Part shown: positions 26,356-36,439 of the stretch, in pieces
Layout of the letters: every line of letters begins with the position of its first letter
Position numbering within the stretch: position 1 is the stretch's first letter
Assembly: GCF_029714425.1 (NCBI RefSeq)
Contig: NZ_CP121668.1
Span: 4,795,501-4,859,500, forward strand
Direction of reading: 5' to 3'
DNA: 64,000 nucleotides
DNA from: Bradyrhizobium sp. CB2312
GTDB lineage: Bacteria > Pseudomonadota > Alphaproteobacteria > Rhizobiales > Xanthobacteraceae
Notes under the pieces: model-generated
The model's input: only the letters and a program-made list of their open reading frames with translations
Told to the model about the DNA's origin: nothing
The model's database searches: none
Program-made: the position numbers and the translations under genes

Positions 26356-27225
26356 ATGGCCGCGGGCATGACATCGGCGGCTTCGGAGGTTTCATCGCCG
26401 GTCGGAATCGTCGCCGGCGGCGGCGCCATGCCCTTCGCGGTCGCCGACTCGCTTGCCGCGCGCGGTATCACGCCGGTGCTGTTTCCGCTGCGCGGGGCCT
26501 GCGATCCGGCGCGGGTGGAGAAATTCCGCCATCGCTGGATTTCGGTCGGCCAGCTCGGCCGCGCCATGCGGTTGTTCCGCGAGGAAGGCTGCCGCGACCT
26601 GATCTTCATTGGCACCTTGGTGCGCCCCTCGCTCTCCGAGATCAGGTTCGACGTCAAGACGTTGCGCCTGCTCGGCAACGTCATCCGTGCCTTCCGCGGC
26701 GGGGACGATCATCTATTGTCCGGCGTCGGCCGCATCCTCGAGCAGGACGGCTTTCGCATGGTCGGCATCAGGGATGTCGCGCCCGATCTGCTGATGCCCG
26801 AGGGTTGCATCACCCGCACGTGGCCGGCCGACAATGCCAAGGCCGACATCGAGCGCGGCCGCGCGGTGCTGACCGCGCTCGGTCCGTTCGACATCGGTCA
26901 GGCTGCGGTGGTGATCGACGGCCATGTGGTGGCGGTCGAGGACATCGAGGGCACCGACGCGCTGCTTGCGCGCGTGGCGCGGCTGCGCGAGGAGGGGCGG
27001 ATCCGCGCCGCCACGGGCCGCGGCGTGCTGGTGAAGGCGCCGAAGAGCGGCCAGGATCTGCGCTTCGACCTGCCGACGATCGGTCCGCGCACGATCGAGG
27101 GTGTCGCCAAGGCCGGCCTTGGCGGCATCGCGGTCATCGCCGGCAACACGATCGCCGCCGAGCCGCAGGCGATGATCGCGCTTGCCGACGCGAAGTATCT
27201 CTTCATCATCGGGCTGACGGCGTGA
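26356..27225 (+). CDS. lpxI: UDP-2,3-diacylglucosamine diphosphatase LpxI
   Basis: 289 residues (former DUF1009). Hydrolyses UDP-2,3-diacylglucosamine to lipid X, the step done by LpxH in E. coli; alphaproteobacteria use LpxI. Seen: VGIVAGGGAMPFAVADSLAARG at the start, the central LLMPEGCITRTWP, and the C-terminal RFDLPTIGPRTIEGVAKAGLGGIAV with the catalytic Asp of the family. ATG 26356 was chosen, 8 bases after lpxA; ATG 26368 is possible. The stop shares one base with the lpxB start (TGATG). Confidence 0.94.
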   Translation: MAAGMTSAASEVSSPVGIVAGGGAMPFAVADSLAARGITPVLFPLRGACDPARVEKFRHRWISVGQLGRAMRLFREEGCRDLIFIGTLVRPSLSEIRFDVKTLRLLGNVIRAFRGGDDHLLSGVGRILEQDGFRMVGIRDVAPDLLMPEGCITRTWPADNAKADIERGRAVLTALGPFDIGQAAVVIDGHVVAVEDIEGTDALLARVARLREEGRIRAATGRGVLVKAPKSGQDLRFDLPTIGPRTIEGVAKAGLGGIAVIAGNTIAAEPQAMIALADAKYLFIIGLTA

Positions 27226-28400
27226 TGCAGGGCCGCGATCCCAAACGCAGGATCTTCCTGATCGCGACGGAGGAATCCGGCGACAGGCTCGGCAGCGCCC
27301 TGATGAAGGTGCTGCGCCAGCGCCTCGGCGACGGCGTGCAGTTCGTGGGCGTTGGCGGCCGCACCATGGCGCGCGAGGGGCTGGAGACGCTGTTTCCGAT
27401 CGAGGAGCTGTCGATCGTTGGCCTGATCGCGCCGCTAATGCAATTGCCGAAGATGCTGCGGTTGATCCGCGAGACCGCGGATGCCGTGATCGAGGCCGCG
27501 CCCGATATGCTCGTCATCATCGACAGCCCCGACTTCACCCATCGCGTCGCCCGCCGCGTGCGCGCGAAGAATCCGGCGATCCCAGTCGTCGATTACGTCT
27601 CGCCCTCGGTCTGGGCCTGGCGTCCGGGCCGGGCGCGGACCATGCTCGGCTATGTCGACCATGTGCTCGGCCTGCTGCCGTTCGAGCCGGAGGAATACCG
27701 CAAACTCGGCGGGCCGCCCTGCAGCTATGTCGGCCATCCCCTGATCGAGCAATTGACCTCGCTGCGCCCGAATGCCGAGGAGCAGCGCCGCCGCGACGCC
27801 GAGCCGCCGGTGCTGCTGGTGCTGCCCGGCAGCCGCCGCAGCGAGATCCGGCATCATCTCGAGGTGTTTGGCGCAACCCTCGGGCGGCTTCAGGCGGAAG
27901 GGCTTGCGTTCGAATTGATGCTGCCGACCATGCCGCATCTCGAAGCCACCGTGCGCGAGGGCACCGCGAGCTGGCCGGTCAAGCCGCGGATCGTGGTCGG
28001 CGAGAACGAGAGGCGCGCAGTCTTCCGTCTGGCGCGTGCGGCGCTGGCAAAGTCGGGCACGGTAACGCTGGAGCTCGCGCTATCTGGCATCCCGATGGTG
28101 ACGGCCTATCGTGTGGGCGCGATCGAGGCCTTCATCCTGCGCCGCGCGATCCGCGTCTCCTCGGTGATCCTCGCCAATCTCGTGATCGGGGAGGACGTCA
28201 TTCCGGAGTATCTCCAGGAGGAGTGCACGCCGGAGAAGCTCGCGCCGGCGCTGATGGAGATTCTTACCGACACGCCGCTGCGCAAGCGTCAGGTCGAGGC
28301 CTTTGCGCGGCTCGATCAGATCATGTCAACCGGCAACAAATCGCCGAGCGTGCTCGCCGCCGACATCGTGCTGGCGACGATGCGGAAGGGGCGGCGATAA
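27225..28400 (+). CDS. lpxB: lipid A disaccharide synthase
   Basis: 391 residues, GT-B fold glycosyltransferase family 19. Joins lipid X with UDP-2,3-diacylglucosamine. Seen: IFLIATEESGDRLGSALM (N-terminal phosphate loop), FVGVGGRTMAREGLETLFP, DYVSPSVWAWRPGRA, LLVLPGSRRSEIRHH and AKSGTVTLELALSGIPMV. It is the last gene of the lipid A block, coupled to lpxI, and is followed by a large inverted repeat. Confidence 0.96.
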   Translation: MQGRDPKRRIFLIATEESGDRLGSALMKVLRQRLGDGVQFVGVGGRTMAREGLETLFPIEELSIVGLIAPLMQLPKMLRLIRETADAVIEAAPDMLVIIDSPDFTHRVARRVRAKNPAIPVVDYVSPSVWAWRPGRARTMLGYVDHVLGLLPFEPEEYRKLGGPPCSYVGHPLIEQLTSLRPNAEEQRRRDAEPPVLLVLPGSRRSEIRHHLEVFGATLGRLQAEGLAFELMLPTMPHLEATVREGTASWPVKPRIVVGENERRAVFRLARAALAKSGTVTLELALSGIPMVTAYRVGAIEAFILRRAIRVSSVILANLVIGEDVIPEYLQEECTPEKLAPALMEILTDTPLRKRQVEAFARLDQIMSTGNKSPSVLAADIVLATMRKGRR

Positions 28401-28411
28401 GAGACGGTCTT

Positions 28412-28497
28412 GTAGGGTGGGCAAAGCGCAAGCGTGCCCACGATTTCTTTTTTGGTTGCGGAAAGGTGGTGGGCACGCTGCGCTTTGCCCACCCTAC
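28412..28497. repeat. large palindromic repeat, copy 1 (left flank of sugar island)
   Basis: An inverted repeat: GTAGGGTGGGCAAAGCG at the left arm returns as CGCTTTGCCCACCCTAC at the right, with arms of about 29 bases and a 26-base loop. The same element occurs at 34845-34911. It is intergenic and directly follows lpxB, where it may also stop transcription. The type is a REP-like unit. Confidence 0.85.
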
Positions 28498-28535
28498 GGT
28501 ACCGCGCACGTTGCGCCAGCCTGGTCGGATCATGC

Positions 28536-29306
28536 CTAAGCCAAGCCGCCATCGACCCGAAAACACTGGCTGGTGATCCGCTGGCTCTCGTCGGATGCGA
28601 GGAACAGCGCCATGCTGGCGATGTCCTCGGGCGTCACCGCATCCGGGATGGCCTGGCGTGTACTACGCAGCTCGGCAATCTGCTTCTCGTCCGGATACCA
28701 TAGCCGGCGCTGGCGCTCGGTGATCACCATGCCCGGCGCGATCGCGTTGACGCGGATGCGGTCGGGGCCAACGGACCGCGCCAGCGAATTGGTGAAGCCG
28801 ACGATCGCGGCCTTCGCTCCGGCGTAGACCGGCAGCGCCGGCGCGCCGCGGATCCAGGCCACCGACGACATGTTGATGATCGAGCCGCCGCCACGCGCCT
28901 GCATCTGCGGCACTACGGCCTGTGCGGCAAAGAAGACGTGCTTGAGGTTGACGCCGATCGTCCAGTCGAAGTCGGCGGGCGTCACGTCCGCGAGCACCTG
29001 GCGCTGGTCGTTGGCGGCGTTGTTGACGAGGACCGCGGCATCGCCGAGCGAGCGACGGACCTGTGCCATCGCGGCGCGCAAGGCGTCGATGTCGAGGAGG
29101 TCGCAGGGCACGAACAGCGGCGCCGTGCCGGACGCGGCCGCGACCTCCGCGACCAGCGTTCCGCCGGCCGCTTCATCGATGTCGAGGAAGGCGACACGGG
29201 CGCCCTGGGCGGCGAAGGCACGCACGAAGGCGGCGCCGATGCCGCTCGCGCCTCCGGTGATCAGCACCACGCTGTCCGCGAGGCCGGCATAGCTCGTCTT
29301 TGTCAT
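28536..29306 (-). CDS. short-chain dehydrogenase/reductase of the sugar cluster
   Basis: 256 residues, classical SDR. NAD(P) motif TGGASGIG near residue 18, NNAA, and the catalytic Ser, Tyr and Lys in NMSSVAW and PVYAGAKA. The ending SQCFRVDGGLA is typical. Probably oxidises a sugar or sugar acid taken up by the adjacent ABC system. ATG 29306 overlaps the ATPase stop (ATGA); a longer frame upstream lies inside the ATPase gene. Last gene of the operon. Confidence 0.9.
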   Translation of the reverse strand: MTKTSYAGLADSVVLITGGASGIGAAFVRAFAAQGARVAFLDIDEAAGGTLVAEVAAASGTAPLFVPCDLLDIDALRAAMAQVRRSLGDAAVLVNNAANDQRQVLADVTPADFDWTIGVNLKHVFFAAQAVVPQMQARGGGSIINMSSVAWIRGAPALPVYAGAKAAIVGFTNSLARSVGPDRIRVNAIAPGMVITERQRRLWYPDEKQIAELRSTRQAIPDAVTPEDIASMALFLASDESQRITSQCFRVDGGLA

Positions 29307-30412
29307 GCGATTAGTCGCTCCGTCTCGGGGTCGAACAGGCAAATGCGGCGGGTGTCGAGTGCGAAGGGGGCAACGGCACCCGGTGATGGGCGGACGTCCG
29401 GGGAGATGCGCGCCTGCGCGGGCTCGCCGCCGAGCCGCAGCAGCACGATGGTCTCGGCCCCGGTGGGCTCGACCATCTCTACCGGAGCATTGACGACCAT
29501 GGGCACCTCGGCGGAAAACACGCGGCCGCCCTCGGCGATGCATTCCGGCCTGATGCCGAGCACCACGGCGCGGCCGATATAGGGGGCAGCCGTATCATAT
29601 CCGTGGAGGCGCAGACGAACTTCGTCCGGTCGTCCCGCGCCGATCACGGCCACCGGCCCGCCGGAATCGGCCTCGAGCCGGGCCGGCATCGTGTTCATCG
29701 GCGGCGAGCCCATGAAGCGGGCGACGAACAGATTGGCGGGATAACGGTAGACGGTGTCGGGGTCGGCGAATTGCTGCACGCTGCCCTGATGCATCACGGC
29801 GATCCGCGTCGCCATCGTCATCGCCTCGATCTGGTCGTGCGTGACATAGATGATGGTGGCGCCGATGCGCTGGTGTAGCCGCTTGATCTCCATCCGCATC
29901 TCCACGCGCAGCTTGGCGTCGAGGTTGGAGAGCGGCTCGTCGAACAGAAAGAGCAGGGGATCGCGCACCAGTGCCCGGCCCATCGCCACGCGCTGGCGCT
30001 GGCCGCCGGACAGCTGCGACGGCTTGCGGCCGAGCAGCGGCTCGATCTGGAGCAGCTTTGCGACATTCGCGACCGCCTTCTCCTGCTCCGCCTTCGGGAC
30101 GTGACGGCATTCCATGCCGAAGGTGATGTTCTGACGCACCGTCATCGACGGATAGAGCGCGTAGGACTGGAACACCATAGCGATGTCGCGGTCCTTGGGA
30201 GGGACGTCGTTGACGACGCGCCCGCCGATTTCGACGGTGCCTGCGCTGGCCCGGTCGAGCCCGGCGACGATGTTGAGCAGCGTGGACTTGCCGCAGCCGG
30301 AGGGTCCGACCAGCACGGTGAACTCGCCGCTGTCGATGTCGAGGTCGATGCCCTTCAGCACCTCCAGATTGGCGTAGCGCTTCGACAGGGCGCGAATGCT
30401 CAGTGCTGTCAT
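29303..30412 (-). CDS. ugpC: sugar ABC transporter ATP-binding protein (UgpC/MsmK family)
   Basis: 369 residues. Walker A GPSGCGKST, signature LSGGQRQRVAMGRAL, Walker B LFLFDEPLSNLD, His-loop THDQ. Residues beyond about 240 form the regulatory OB/TOBE domain of the MalK-like group (VVLGIRPECI). It energises the two permeases encoded upstream. The gene name marks the subfamily, not glycerol-phosphate specificity. Confidence 0.93.
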   Translation of the reverse strand: MTALSIRALSKRYANLEVLKGIDLDIDSGEFTVLVGPSGCGKSTLLNIVAGLDRASAGTVEIGGRVVNDVPPKDRDIAMVFQSYALYPSMTVRQNITFGMECRHVPKAEQEKAVANVAKLLQIEPLLGRKPSQLSGGQRQRVAMGRALVRDPLLFLFDEPLSNLDAKLRVEMRMEIKRLHQRIGATIIYVTHDQIEAMTMATRIAVMHQGSVQQFADPDTVYRYPANLFVARFMGSPPMNTMPARLEADSGGPVAVIGAGRPDEVRLRLHGYDTAAPYIGRAVVLGIRPECIAEGGRVFSAEVPMVVNAPVEMVEPTGAETIVLLRLGGEPAQARISPDVRPSPGAVAPFALDTRRICLFDPETERLIA

Positions 30413-30422
30413 GACAAACCCA

Positions 30423-31280
30423 TCATTTCACTGCGCCTGCGGTGAGGCCGCGTACGAAGTATTTGCCGCCGATCAGATAGATCAGCAGCGTCGGCAGAGC
30501 GGCGATCATCACTGCGGCGCTTTGCACGCCATGCTGCGGGATGTCGGCAACCGCGGCGGAGAGCGCGATCAGCGCGGCGGTGACCGGCTGCTGCTGACCG
30601 GTCGTGAATGTCACGCCATAGAGGAACTCGTTCCAGATATGCGTGAACTGCCAGATCACGGTGACGACCAGGATCGGCGGCGAGAGCGGCAGGATGATGC
30701 GCCAGAAAATGCGAAAGAACCCCGCGCCATCGATGCGCGCGGCTCTGATCAACTCCTGCGGAATGGCAACGTAGTAGTTTCGGCAGAACAGGGTGGTGAA
30801 GGAGAGCCCCTGGATCGTGTGGATCACGACGAGGCCCGTGAGCGTATTCATCAGGCCCGTATCGCGCAGCACGATGGTCCAGGGCAGCAAGCGCATCTGC
30901 TGCGGCAGGAAGATGCCGAGCGTGACGATACCGTAAATCCAGCTATCACCGCGAAAGCGCCAGAGCGAGACCGCGTAACCGGCAATCGCGCCAAGCAGGG
31001 TCGAGAAGATCGTCGCCGGGATGGTCACGAGCGCGGAGTTCAGCATGTAAGGCCGGATGCCGGCACAGGTCTCGGCGACGCAGAAGCCGCTCCAGGCGGC
31101 GGCGTAATTGCTCCAGGCCAGGTGCTGCGGCCAGCCGATCATCGAACCCTGTGCGATCTCTTCGTTGGACCGGAGTGAGTTCAGCACGACGACAGCCAAT
31201 GGCGCGAGCCATGCGACGGCGATCAGCGACACGATGAGATAGATCAGAATCCGGCTTGGTGCGAAGGTTCGCTCACGCAT
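30423..31280 (-). CDS. sugar ABC transporter permease (MalG type)
   Basis: 285 residues with six predicted helices. The inner-membrane coupling motif lies around RAARIDGAGFFRIFWRIILP (EAA loop, about residues 185-205). It forms the channel with the neighbouring MalF-type permease, whose gene overlaps it by 8 bases. Belongs to the carbohydrate uptake transporter-1 family. Confidence 0.92.
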   Translation of the reverse strand: MRERTFAPSRILIYLIVSLIAVAWLAPLAVVVLNSLRSNEEIAQGSMIGWPQHLAWSNYAAAWSGFCVAETCAGIRPYMLNSALVTIPATIFSTLLGAIAGYAVSLWRFRGDSWIYGIVTLGIFLPQQMRLLPWTIVLRDTGLMNTLTGLVVIHTIQGLSFTTLFCRNYYVAIPQELIRAARIDGAGFFRIFWRIILPLSPPILVVTVIWQFTHIWNEFLYGVTFTTGQQQPVTAALIALSAAVADIPQHGVQSAAVMIAALPTLLIYLIGGKYFVRGLTAGAVK

Positions 31281-32202
31281 GGATCGCCCGCCGCCGCTGG
31301 ATATAGCGCCACGCTGCGTAAGGCAGCAAAACCGCGAGAAGAATGAGCAGCATGAGGACCGCCGCCGCCGCGCCCCGTCCGAGCAGGCTGCGCTGGAACA
31401 TCAGGTCATAGACGACGAGCGCCGGCAGCTGGGTCGCGATCCCGGGCCCGCCATTGGTGAGCGCGCGAACGAGGTCGAAGGTCGAAATCGCGAACTGGAG
31501 CTGGATGACGATGACGGTGATGGTGATCGGCCAAAGCGTCGGCAGGATGACGCGCCGGTACATCCTGACAGGGCCGGCGCCGTCGATCTGCGCGGCCTTG
31601 ATCAGGTCGGCATCGACGGAGCGGAGGCCGGCGAGGAAGAGCGCCATGGCGAAGCCGGAGGATTGCCAGATCGCAGCGACGACAATGGTCCAGATCGCCA
31701 TGTCGCGGTCGATCAGCCAGTCGAACCGGAAGGATGTCCAGCCGAGGTCGTGAACCAGCTTCTGGATTCCAAGGCCAGGATTGAGCAGCCAGCTCCAGAC
31801 CGTGCCGGTGACCACGAACGACACCGCCAGGGGGTAGAGAAAGATGGAGCGCAGCAGGTTCTCGCCGCGAATGCGCTGATCGAGCAGGATGGCAAGGATG
31901 AGGCCGGTCGCCAGACTGAGCAGCACGAAAGCGCTGCCGAAGAGCAGCAGATTGTCCAGGGCGATCTGCCAGTTCCGCGATGCCGCAACCGCGGAATAGT
32001 TGCGCAAACCCACCCAGCCCGAAACCGGGACCAGCGTGGAAGGTGTGAGCGAGATCCAGATCGTCCACAGCGAAAACGCAATGAGGTGGGCCGCTGACAG
32101 CAGCAGCGGCACCCAGATCATCAGAACTTCGGGCAGCCGGCGGACCATTTCGGAGGTCGCCGGCCGGCCCGGTCGCATTGCTGTCGATGCGGCGTTGGTC
32201 AA
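31273..32202 (-). CDS. sugar ABC transporter permease (MalF/UgpA type)
   Basis: 309 residues with six predicted helices and the EAA loop KAAQIDGAGPVRMYRRVILP. First permease of the system. Its start overlaps the stop of the binding-protein gene by four bases, showing coupling. Partner and family follow from the gene order binding protein, permease, permease, ATPase. Confidence 0.92.
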   Translation of the reverse strand: MTNAASTAMRPGRPATSEMVRRLPEVLMIWVPLLLSAAHLIAFSLWTIWISLTPSTLVPVSGWVGLRNYSAVAASRNWQIALDNLLLFGSAFVLLSLATGLILAILLDQRIRGENLLRSIFLYPLAVSFVVTGTVWSWLLNPGLGIQKLVHDLGWTSFRFDWLIDRDMAIWTIVVAAIWQSSGFAMALFLAGLRSVDADLIKAAQIDGAGPVRMYRRVILPTLWPITITVIVIQLQFAISTFDLVRALTNGGPGIATQLPALVVYDLMFQRSLLGRGAAAAVLMLLILLAVLLPYAAWRYIQRRRAIHA

Positions 32203-33485
32203 CGTGCGCTCTCGACGGCGTCCGCGAGGCGTGTGGCCGCTTGCTCCGGCTTGATCGTCTTGTTCTTCACGAACTCCGTGATCACGTCGATCATCGCTGC
32301 GGTCATGCCGTTTTCCTGCGCCATGTTGTGCGCAAGGCTGAGGACGGCCTGATTGCTGGCGATCGCATCTTTCAGAGCTGCCGCGGTCCGCCGTTGCCCG
32401 TCCGACCAGCCTTCACCGGAGAGATCGACATCGGTGCGCACGGGGATCGATCCCGTGATTTGCGAATACATCGTCTGGATCGCCGGATCCATGACGAGCT
32501 GGGCCATCAGCGTCTGGCCGGCCTGCAGGTCCGCCTCCTTGCGCTGCCAGAAGATGAACGCGTCGGCATTCAGCAGGAAGACCGGCTTGCCATTGTCGCT
32601 CGGCCCCGGGGCGATGGTGAAGTCTTCGAACTTGAAACCGGCGTTGCGCAGCACGCCTTGCGCCCAACCGCCGATGATCATCATGCCCATGTCGCCGTCG
32701 ACGAAGCGCCTCAGATTGGTCGAAAAGTGCTGGGCGCCGACGTTGGGGTCCATCCAGTCGGCGATCTTGCGGACCTGCGCGAACGCAGCCTTGATCTCGG
32801 GGCCCTTCAGGGCCTTCTCGTCGAGGTTCATGATCGCCGTGCGATAGACGGCGGGACTGATGCCCGCCAAAGCGGCCTCGAACTTCTGGCCATCATCGGG
32901 GCGGGTGCCGCCGTTGGCAACGGGATATGCGACGCCGCCCGCTTTCATCTTCTCGGCGAGATCGTTGAAGTCGGCCCAGGTGACCGGAATCTTGTCGGCC
33001 TTGGCCTTGTCCATCGCGCGCTTGGAGAGGAACAGCATGTTGGTGCTGTAGATCTGCAGCGGCAGCGCGATCCATTTGCCCGCCGGCTTGTGCAGTTTCG
33101 CAAGGTCTGGAGCGACGACCTTCTCGTAGCCGGCGGCAGCGACGAGCGCGTCGAGATCGACGGTCGGAGCAATCTTCGACCACGCCGCAATCTCCGGGCC
33201 CTTGAGCTGCGAGCAGGCCGGCGGATCGCCGGCGATGATTTGGGCGCGCAGCTTGTTCATCATCTCGGTGGTGAAGCCGGGGACCGGCGAGTGCTGCCAG
33301 ACGCCGCCTTTTTCCTCGAACTTCTTCCCGAGCGCGGTGATCGCAGCGCCATCGCTGCCTGCGGACCATTGCGAGATCGCGGTGAGGCGCGGCTTGACCG
33401 CGCCTTGCGCGCGGGCAAAGGCCGGCAGTGCGAGCGCGGCCGCGGATCCAGCGAGCAGACGGCGCCTTGTTGTCGTGATCGGCAT
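32199..33485 (-). CDS. extracellular sugar-binding protein of the ABC system
   Basis: 428 residues, family 1 solute-binding protein (COG1653). The N-terminus TTTRRRLLAGSAAALALP carries consecutive Arg and a hydrophobic run ending FARAQ, a likely Tat signal, so it should act folded in the periplasm. ATG 33485 was chosen because GGGAGGAACTTGCC precedes it; an upstream in-frame start has no signal peptide. The substrate is unknown; the cluster suggests a sugar or sugar acid that the SDR then oxidises. Confidence 0.92.
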   Translation of the reverse strand: MPITTTRRRLLAGSAAALALPAFARAQGAVKPRLTAISQWSAGSDGAAITALGKKFEEKGGVWQHSPVPGFTTEMMNKLRAQIIAGDPPACSQLKGPEIAAWSKIAPTVDLDALVAAAGYEKVVAPDLAKLHKPAGKWIALPLQIYSTNMLFLSKRAMDKAKADKIPVTWADFNDLAEKMKAGGVAYPVANGGTRPDDGQKFEAALAGISPAVYRTAIMNLDEKALKGPEIKAAFAQVRKIADWMDPNVGAQHFSTNLRRFVDGDMGMMIIGGWAQGVLRNAGFKFEDFTIAPGPSDNGKPVFLLNADAFIFWQRKEADLQAGQTLMAQLVMDPAIQTMYSQITGSIPVRTDVDLSGEGWSDGQRRTAAALKDAIASNQAVLSLAHNMAQENGMTAAMIDVITEFVKNKTIKPEQAATRLADAVESAR

Positions 33486-33544
33486 GGCAAGTTCCTCCCG
33501 GGTGTGGACTTCTTTGCGCGGACAGCCGCGCGGCATCAGCTATG

Positions 33545-34735
33545 TCAAGCGGCCTCCGTCGATGCGGCCGGCATGCCGCCGCGGCAAGCGAGGCGGAAGG
33601 CCGCAAAGGCCAGCGCGGCCTGTGGATCATTGCCATTCGACGGCGGCGCGAAAGCGAGCGATGCTTGCGCATGCTGACGGCCGCCGAGCAGGCTGGCGTC
33701 GACCCCTTCAATCACCGCCTGGCGATCGGTCTCCGCAAGGAGCGACGGCCAGCCGCTGACGATAACGCCGCGGGATGGCTTCACGTTCAGCGTGTTGCCG
33801 ATCGCAAGGCCGAGCCGGAACAGCCGCCGGCGCAACTCCTGCCGTACGCGCGACGAGATCGGGATCGCGGTCGTCCATTCGCTGCCGACCCGGAGCAATT
33901 CGGCTTCGGTCATGCCAAGCAGCTCGGCGAGGGCCGGAAGCGACGTGTAGGCCTCGACACAGCCATGATGGCCGCAGCGGCAACGCGGTCCCTCGGGCCC
34001 GAACACCATATGGCCGAGTTCGACCGGCTGAAGCGCGTCGTCCTCAATCGGATCGTCCATCCAGGCGCCCGCGACGCCCTGGCCGACGAAGACGAACAGA
34101 TGCGCCCCGCTGAACGGATAGTCTTCGGTGCGGCAGCGATGGAAAATGGCGTGTGCCACCACCGAATTGGTGAACTCGACCGGGACGTCCGCGAACATCT
34201 CCCCGAGCATGCCGCTGATACGTTCGATGTCGCAGGGAATGATCGGGTTGCCCGCGACGCTGAGGCGGCCGAGGCCCGGAATGGTGATGCCGATCTGCGC
34301 GAGCGTGATGCGGCGGCGGCGCGTCCAGTCGCGCAGCAAGCTCAGTGCCTCGCGGAACACGCGGCCGACGCTCTCGACGGTCGGCTTCTTCGGCAGCGGA
34401 ACACGCTCGGTGTAGTGCATGACGCCGGTCATGCCGCCGACGCCGACGCTGAGCCACTGGCCGGTCAGCTCAAGGGCTGCAAGCGCGACGGTGCTGTCGA
34501 GTGAGACAAGACCCGTCGGGCCGCCGACATAAGGGGCAGGGCGCCGCGCTTCCTCGATCAGGCCTTCGGCCTTCAGGTCGAACAGGATGCGCGACAGGCT
34601 CGCTTCCGACAGGCGCACGGCCTTGGCCAGCGGCGGCCGGAACGAGCCGCCAGACTGAAGCAGGTGAGTCAAAATGGCAGCGCGCGTCTGCCGCCGACTT
34701 CTCGGCTGCTCCGGCATTTCCATCCCTATTGTCAT
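33545..34735 (-). CDS. ROK-family transcriptional regulator
   Basis: 396 residues. An N-terminal winged helix-turn-helix (about 15-70: TRAAILTHLLQ, LSEASLSRILFDLKAEGLI) precedes a ROK sugar-kinase-like domain with the zinc motif CRCGHHGCVEAY (about 255). It is first on the minus strand, 59 bp before the binding-protein gene, and probably represses the sugar operon until inducer binds. An 8-bp-arm palindrome overlaps its start, suggesting autoregulation. Other in-frame ATGs at codons 5 and 7 are possible starts. Confidence 0.9.
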   Translation of the reverse strand: MTIGMEMPEQPRSRRQTRAAILTHLLQSGGSFRPPLAKAVRLSEASLSRILFDLKAEGLIEEARRPAPYVGGPTGLVSLDSTVALAALELTGQWLSVGVGGMTGVMHYTERVPLPKKPTVESVGRVFREALSLLRDWTRRRRITLAQIGITIPGLGRLSVAGNPIIPCDIERISGMLGEMFADVPVEFTNSVVAHAIFHRCRTEDYPFSGAHLFVFVGQGVAGAWMDDPIEDDALQPVELGHMVFGPEGPRCRCGHHGCVEAYTSLPALAELLGMTEAELLRVGSEWTTAIPISSRVRQELRRRLFRLGLAIGNTLNVKPSRGVIVSGWPSLLAETDRQAVIEGVDASLLGGRQHAQASLAFAPPSNGNDPQAALAFAAFRLACRGGMPAASTEAA

Positions 34736-34754
34736 TCTTACTTAGTGTAAGAAT
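34734..34754. promoter_or_regulatory. probable operator of the ROK regulator
   Basis: Perfect inverted repeat ATTCTTAC-N5-GTAAGAAT overlapping the first ATG of the ROK gene. Position and symmetry suit binding of a dimeric winged-helix repressor. Confidence 0.6.
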
Positions 34755-34844
34755 TTGCGCGTGGACCGTTTCGGCTGTCAAGCGTTTGCCGGCGCGCTGC
34801 CCCGACTTGTTGTTGTGCGCGGCAGCAAGAACGCGATCGATCTC

Positions 34845-34911
34845 GTAGGGTGGGCAAAGCGAAGCGTGCCCGCGGAGAGGTGGTGGGCACGCTTCGCTTT
34901 GTCCACCCTAC
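34845..34911. repeat. large palindromic repeat, copy 2 (right flank of sugar island)
   Basis: Same element as at 28412-28497: GTAGGGTGGGCAAAGCG on the left, CGCTTTGTCCACCCTAC on the right, with a shorter loop. It lies between the ROK gene and the gltA terminator. Confidence 0.85.
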
Positions 34912-34915
34912 AAGG

Positions 34916-34955
34916 GCGCAAAACAAAACGGCGCCATCTTGCGATGGCGCCGTTT
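34916..34955 (-). terminator. rho-independent terminator of gltA
   Basis: A 13-bp perfect stem (AAACGGCGCCATC / GATGGCGCCGTTT, 34926-34955) with a 4-base loop, followed on the minus strand by TTTTGTTTTGC. It starts 22 bases after the gltA stop. Confidence 0.9.
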
Positions 34956-34977
34956 CGAAAGCCGTTTCGGCTAAGAC

Positions 34978-36282
<1,305 letters not shown>

Positions 36283-36439
36283 CAGAGGTCCCCGATGTAT
36301 GGTGAAACGGGCCGGACCCGGAAGGCCCCGATGACATGGTGGGGCAGGCCGGATATTCCAGAAGGTACGGGGGAGATGGGTATATTATTGCTGTGTGCGC
36401 TGCAAGATCATGGCAGCCATGGCCTACTTACGTCTTAGG

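Noticed and set aside
28412..28497. inverted repeat as an insertion-sequence end
   Set aside because: No transposase or target-site duplication is visible, and the element carries both arms itself, as REP-like units do.
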